Origin: an uncultured Caulobacterales bacterium
GTDB taxonomy: Bacteria; Pseudomonadota; Alphaproteobacteria; Caulobacterales; Maricaulaceae
Length of the DNA stretch: 7,496 bases
NCBI GenBank assembly: GCA_938007945.1
Contig: CALLME010000112.1
Location: 1 to 7,496 of the forward strand
Direction of reading: 5' to 3'
Shown piece by piece: positions 6,138 through 7,496 of this stretch (position 1 is the first letter of the stretch; each line of letters begins with the position of its first letter). The notes under the pieces were generated by a model. The model worked only from the letters and a program-made list of their open reading frames with translations. It was not told the DNA's origin and did no database searches. Made by a program: the position numbers and the translations under genes.

Positions 6138-6494
6138 ATGACTTTTATACCCTCTAAATATCATGGCGTTTTAGATTACGCTGTGGCGGCTACGCTCATC
6201 ATAGCTCCTCTTGCGCTGAGCTTTGAAGGCGCGGCCAAATATCTAGCAATCGCAGGCGGTCTGGGACTGCTGATATATAGCTTGATTACGGATTATTCGC
6301 TTTCAGCTCGTAAGCTTTTGTCTTTCAAAGCCCACTTGGTGCTGGATTTTATTGCGGCACTCGGATTAGTCGCTGCCCCATTTCTACTTGGATTTACGGG
6401 TCTCGAGCGCGCCTTTTATCTCGTAATTGGTTTGTCTGTCATTGCGGTAGTATTGATTACTAATTCAGAAACAGATGAGCAGAAAAAAACGTAA
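6138..6494 (+). CDS. Small four-helix membrane protein with two internal repeats (SPW-repeat-like)
   Basis: The protein has 118 residues, mostly hydrophobic, with four likely membrane helices at about 10-29, 33-50, 66-86 and 90-108 and a charged C-terminal tail (ETDEQKKT). It is an internal duplication: YHGVLDYAVAATLIIAPLAL (residues 8-27) aligns with AHLVLDFIAALGLVAAPFLL (65-84), 57 residues apart, sharing an H-x-V-L-D start and a hydrophobic AP(L/F) end. Two helix-pair repeats, each beginning with a short polar motif and containing a proline in the helix, resemble the SPW-repeat family of small membrane proteins, whose function is not established. The family assignment is by resemblance only. 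AAGGA (6125-6129) lies 8 bases before the ATG. It follows the broken small ORF by 36 bases and may share its promoter and TetR-type operators. A stress or envelope role would be a guess. Confidence 0.75.
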   Translation: MTFIPSKYHGVLDYAVAATLIIAPLALSFEGAAKYLAIAGGLGLLIYSLITDYSLSARKLLSFKAHLVLDFIAALGLVAAPFLLGFTGLERAFYLVIGLSVIAVVLITNSETDEQKKT

Positions 6495-6576
6495 TGTTTA
6501 ATTTTTGCACATCCAAGAATGAATATCTGTTGGACAGCGAAATGCTTACCAAGATGTCCTCCTTCTCGCTTATGTT

Positions 6577-6598
6577 TGCCGCCTTCGGCATTCTTTTA
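6577..6598 (+). terminator. Weak intrinsic terminator-like hairpin before grxC
   Basis: TGCCG (6577-6581) and CGGCA (6586-6590) form a 5-base-pair stem with the 4-base loop CCTT, followed by TTCTTTTA (6591-6598). The GC-rich stem and T-rich tract fit a rho-independent terminator after the membrane-protein gene, though the stem is short. It would separate that gene from grxC. It also lies within a 39-codon ORF (6494-6613), so the two readings compete. Confidence 0.3.
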
Positions 6599-6641
6599 GA
6601 TCCCACTGTTTAAAACTCTAAATCCCCTGAAAGGAATTAAA

Positions 6642-6917
6642 ATGACTAAATCTATCGTATTATATACCAAGGGCTACTGCCCATTTTGTAAGGCCGCGAA
6701 GGCGCTACTAACTGAAAAAGGCGTGTCGTTTACCGAGTATGAAATTACAAACGATGACGCCCTGACAGCTGAAATGGTGAAGCGTTCGGGTCGCTATACT
6801 GTCCCGCAAATCTTTATCGGAGATGTCCATATCGGCGGCGGTTCAGACTTGGCAGAACTTGAGGCCGCTGGCGGACTTGATCCCTTGCTCGCCCCGTTTT
6901 TAGCGCAAGCCGCATAA
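6642..6917 (+). CDS. grxC: Glutaredoxin 3 (class I, dithiol)
   Basis: This is a 91-residue cytoplasmic thiol-disulfide oxidoreductase that uses glutathione to reduce protein disulfides and glutathione mixed disulfides, and can supply electrons to enzymes such as ribonucleotide reductase. The whole protein is one thioredoxin fold. The active site is GYCPFC (residues 11-16, Cys13 and Cys16), with Phe where many glutaredoxins have Tyr. The cis-proline loop is TVPQIFI (53-59, Pro55) and the glutathione-binding turn is GGGSDL (65-70). The length is typical of bacterial GrxC. AAGGA (6631-6635) lies 6 bases before the ATG. The gene precedes a dihydrolipoamide-dehydrogenase-like flavoprotein by 25 bases, so a shared redox transcript is likely. 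Nothing is odd about the protein. Confidence 0.93.
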   Translation: MTKSIVLYTKGYCPFCKAAKALLTEKGVSFTEYEITNDDALTAEMVKRSGRYTVPQIFIGDVHIGGGSDLAELEAAGGLDPLLAPFLAQAA

Positions 6918-6942
6918 AGACACTCTACGAAAGAGAGAGACC

Positions 6943-7496
6943 ATGCTAAATTTTGATTATGATGTTGCCATCTTGGGGGCAGGCACAGGCGGCATGGCCG
7001 CGTATCGTGAAGCCACTAAATATACAGATCGGGTCGCCCTTATTGACGGCGGCCCACTAGGGACCACATGTGCCCGCGTTGGATGCATGCCGTCCAAACT
7101 TTTAATCGCCGCCGCAGAGGCTGCACATCATGTTTCCAAAGCCAGTATGTTTGGCGTTAACACCACGCCCCCCCAAATTGACGGCGTCGCTGTAATGGCG
7201 CGTGTGCGTAGCGAACGTGACCGCTTTGTTGGTTTCGTCAATGAAGCTGTTGAAGGTTTTAATAAAGGTGACCTTATCCGCCACTTCGGGACGTTTGTAG
7301 ATGACCACACATTAGAACTGAGCAATGGGAAGCGGATAACGGCTAAAACAATCATTATTGCAACAGGGTCTCGTCCGAACATTCCGCCGATGTTTGAAGC
7401 AGCAGGCGATCGCCTTATAGTGAATGATGACGTTTTTGATTGGACAGATCTGCCTGATGCCGTTGCAGTCTTTGGTGCTGGCGTAATCGGTTTAGA
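6943..7496 (+). CDS. Dihydrolipoamide dehydrogenase-like pyridine nucleotide-disulfide oxidoreductase, N-terminal part (3' end outside window)
   Basis: An ATG at 6943 opens 184 codons with no stop before the window edge, so the C-terminal dimerisation domain is missing. The sequence is a class I flavoprotein disulfide reductase. It has FAD motif GAGTGG (residues 12-17), redox pair TTCARVGCMPSK (41-52, Cys43 and Cys48), IIIATGSRP (137-145) and the start of the NAD fold VFGAGVIGL (176-184). True E3 subunits usually read GGTCLNVGCIPSK, so the TTCARVGC form points to a lipoamide-dehydrogenase-like branch outside the main pyruvate dehydrogenase enzyme, and the substrate is uncertain. No E1 or E2 gene is adjacent; the neighbour 25 bases upstream is glutaredoxin, favouring a thiol-redox role, which is inference. 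The leader has only a weak GAGAG-rich ribosome-binding site, and the start is set by homology. Confidence 0.88.
   Translation, partial: MLNFDYDVAILGAGTGGMAAYREATKYTDRVALIDGGPLGTTCARVGCMPSKLLIAAAEAAHHVSKASMFGVNTTPPQIDGVAVMARVRSERDRFVGFVNEAVEGFNKGDLIRHFGTFVDDHTLELSNGKRITAKTIIIATGSRPNIPPMFEAAGDRLIVNDDVFDWTDLPDAVAVFGAGVIGL

Noticed and set aside
7102..7382. Overlapping minus-strand frames at the right end.
   Set aside because: They are antisense to the dihydrolipoamide-dehydrogenase-like gene, whose frame is open to the window edge with intact FAD and disulfide motifs.

Overview
The window reads as chromosomal DNA of a mid-GC proteobacterium, most likely an alphaproteobacterium with an aerobic, heterotrophic life. 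This is inferred from gene content (a GMC-family oxidoreductase, a ScoAB-type CoA-transferase pair, a rhodocoxin/putidaredoxin-reductase-like flavoprotein, a class-3 glutaredoxin) and from base composition. No rRNA or other taxonomic marker is present. Every gene I can support is on the + strand. I see no tRNA, rRNA, CRISPR array, insertion sequence or phage gene.

Region 1 (1-151) is the last 49 codons of a GMC flavoprotein oxidoreductase that enters from the left edge. A 211-base gap (152-362) follows, with a strong palindrome cluster and a plausible promoter. Region 2 (363-2873) is a tightly packed pair: an NhaC-family antiporter/transporter and an L-asparaginase-family amidohydrolase. The 3-base gap makes a shared transcript very likely and suggests a job in amino-acid or amide transport and hydrolysis.

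Region 3 (2976-5620) holds an NAD(P)H-dependent ferredoxin/rubredoxin reductase, then scoA and scoB, the two subunits of succinyl-CoA:3-oxoacid CoA-transferase. The last two are 3 bases apart, with the scoB ribosome-binding site inside the end of scoA. The GMC oxidoreductase and the ferredoxin reductase could both serve a monooxygenase-based catabolic route, with ScoAB handling ketoacids, but no monooxygenase or ferredoxin lies in the window.

Region 4 (5621-7496) starts with a 262-base gap carrying a putative promoter and two copies of a TTGACCAAA(C/T)GGT element, one of them a clean inverted repeat of the kind bound by TetR-family repressors. It is followed by a small exported-looking ORF that appears frameshifted, a four-helix membrane protein built from two internal repeats (SPW-repeat-like), glutaredoxin 3, and the first 184 codons of a dihydrolipoamide-dehydrogenase-like disulfide oxidoreductase that runs off the right edge. 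The last two form a thiol/disulfide redox pair.

I found no clearly new defence, mobile or RNA-based system. The points most worth a second look are the antiporter-asparaginase pair and its operator-like palindromes, the duplicated TetR-type element, the broken small gene, and the reductase without a visible electron acceptor.
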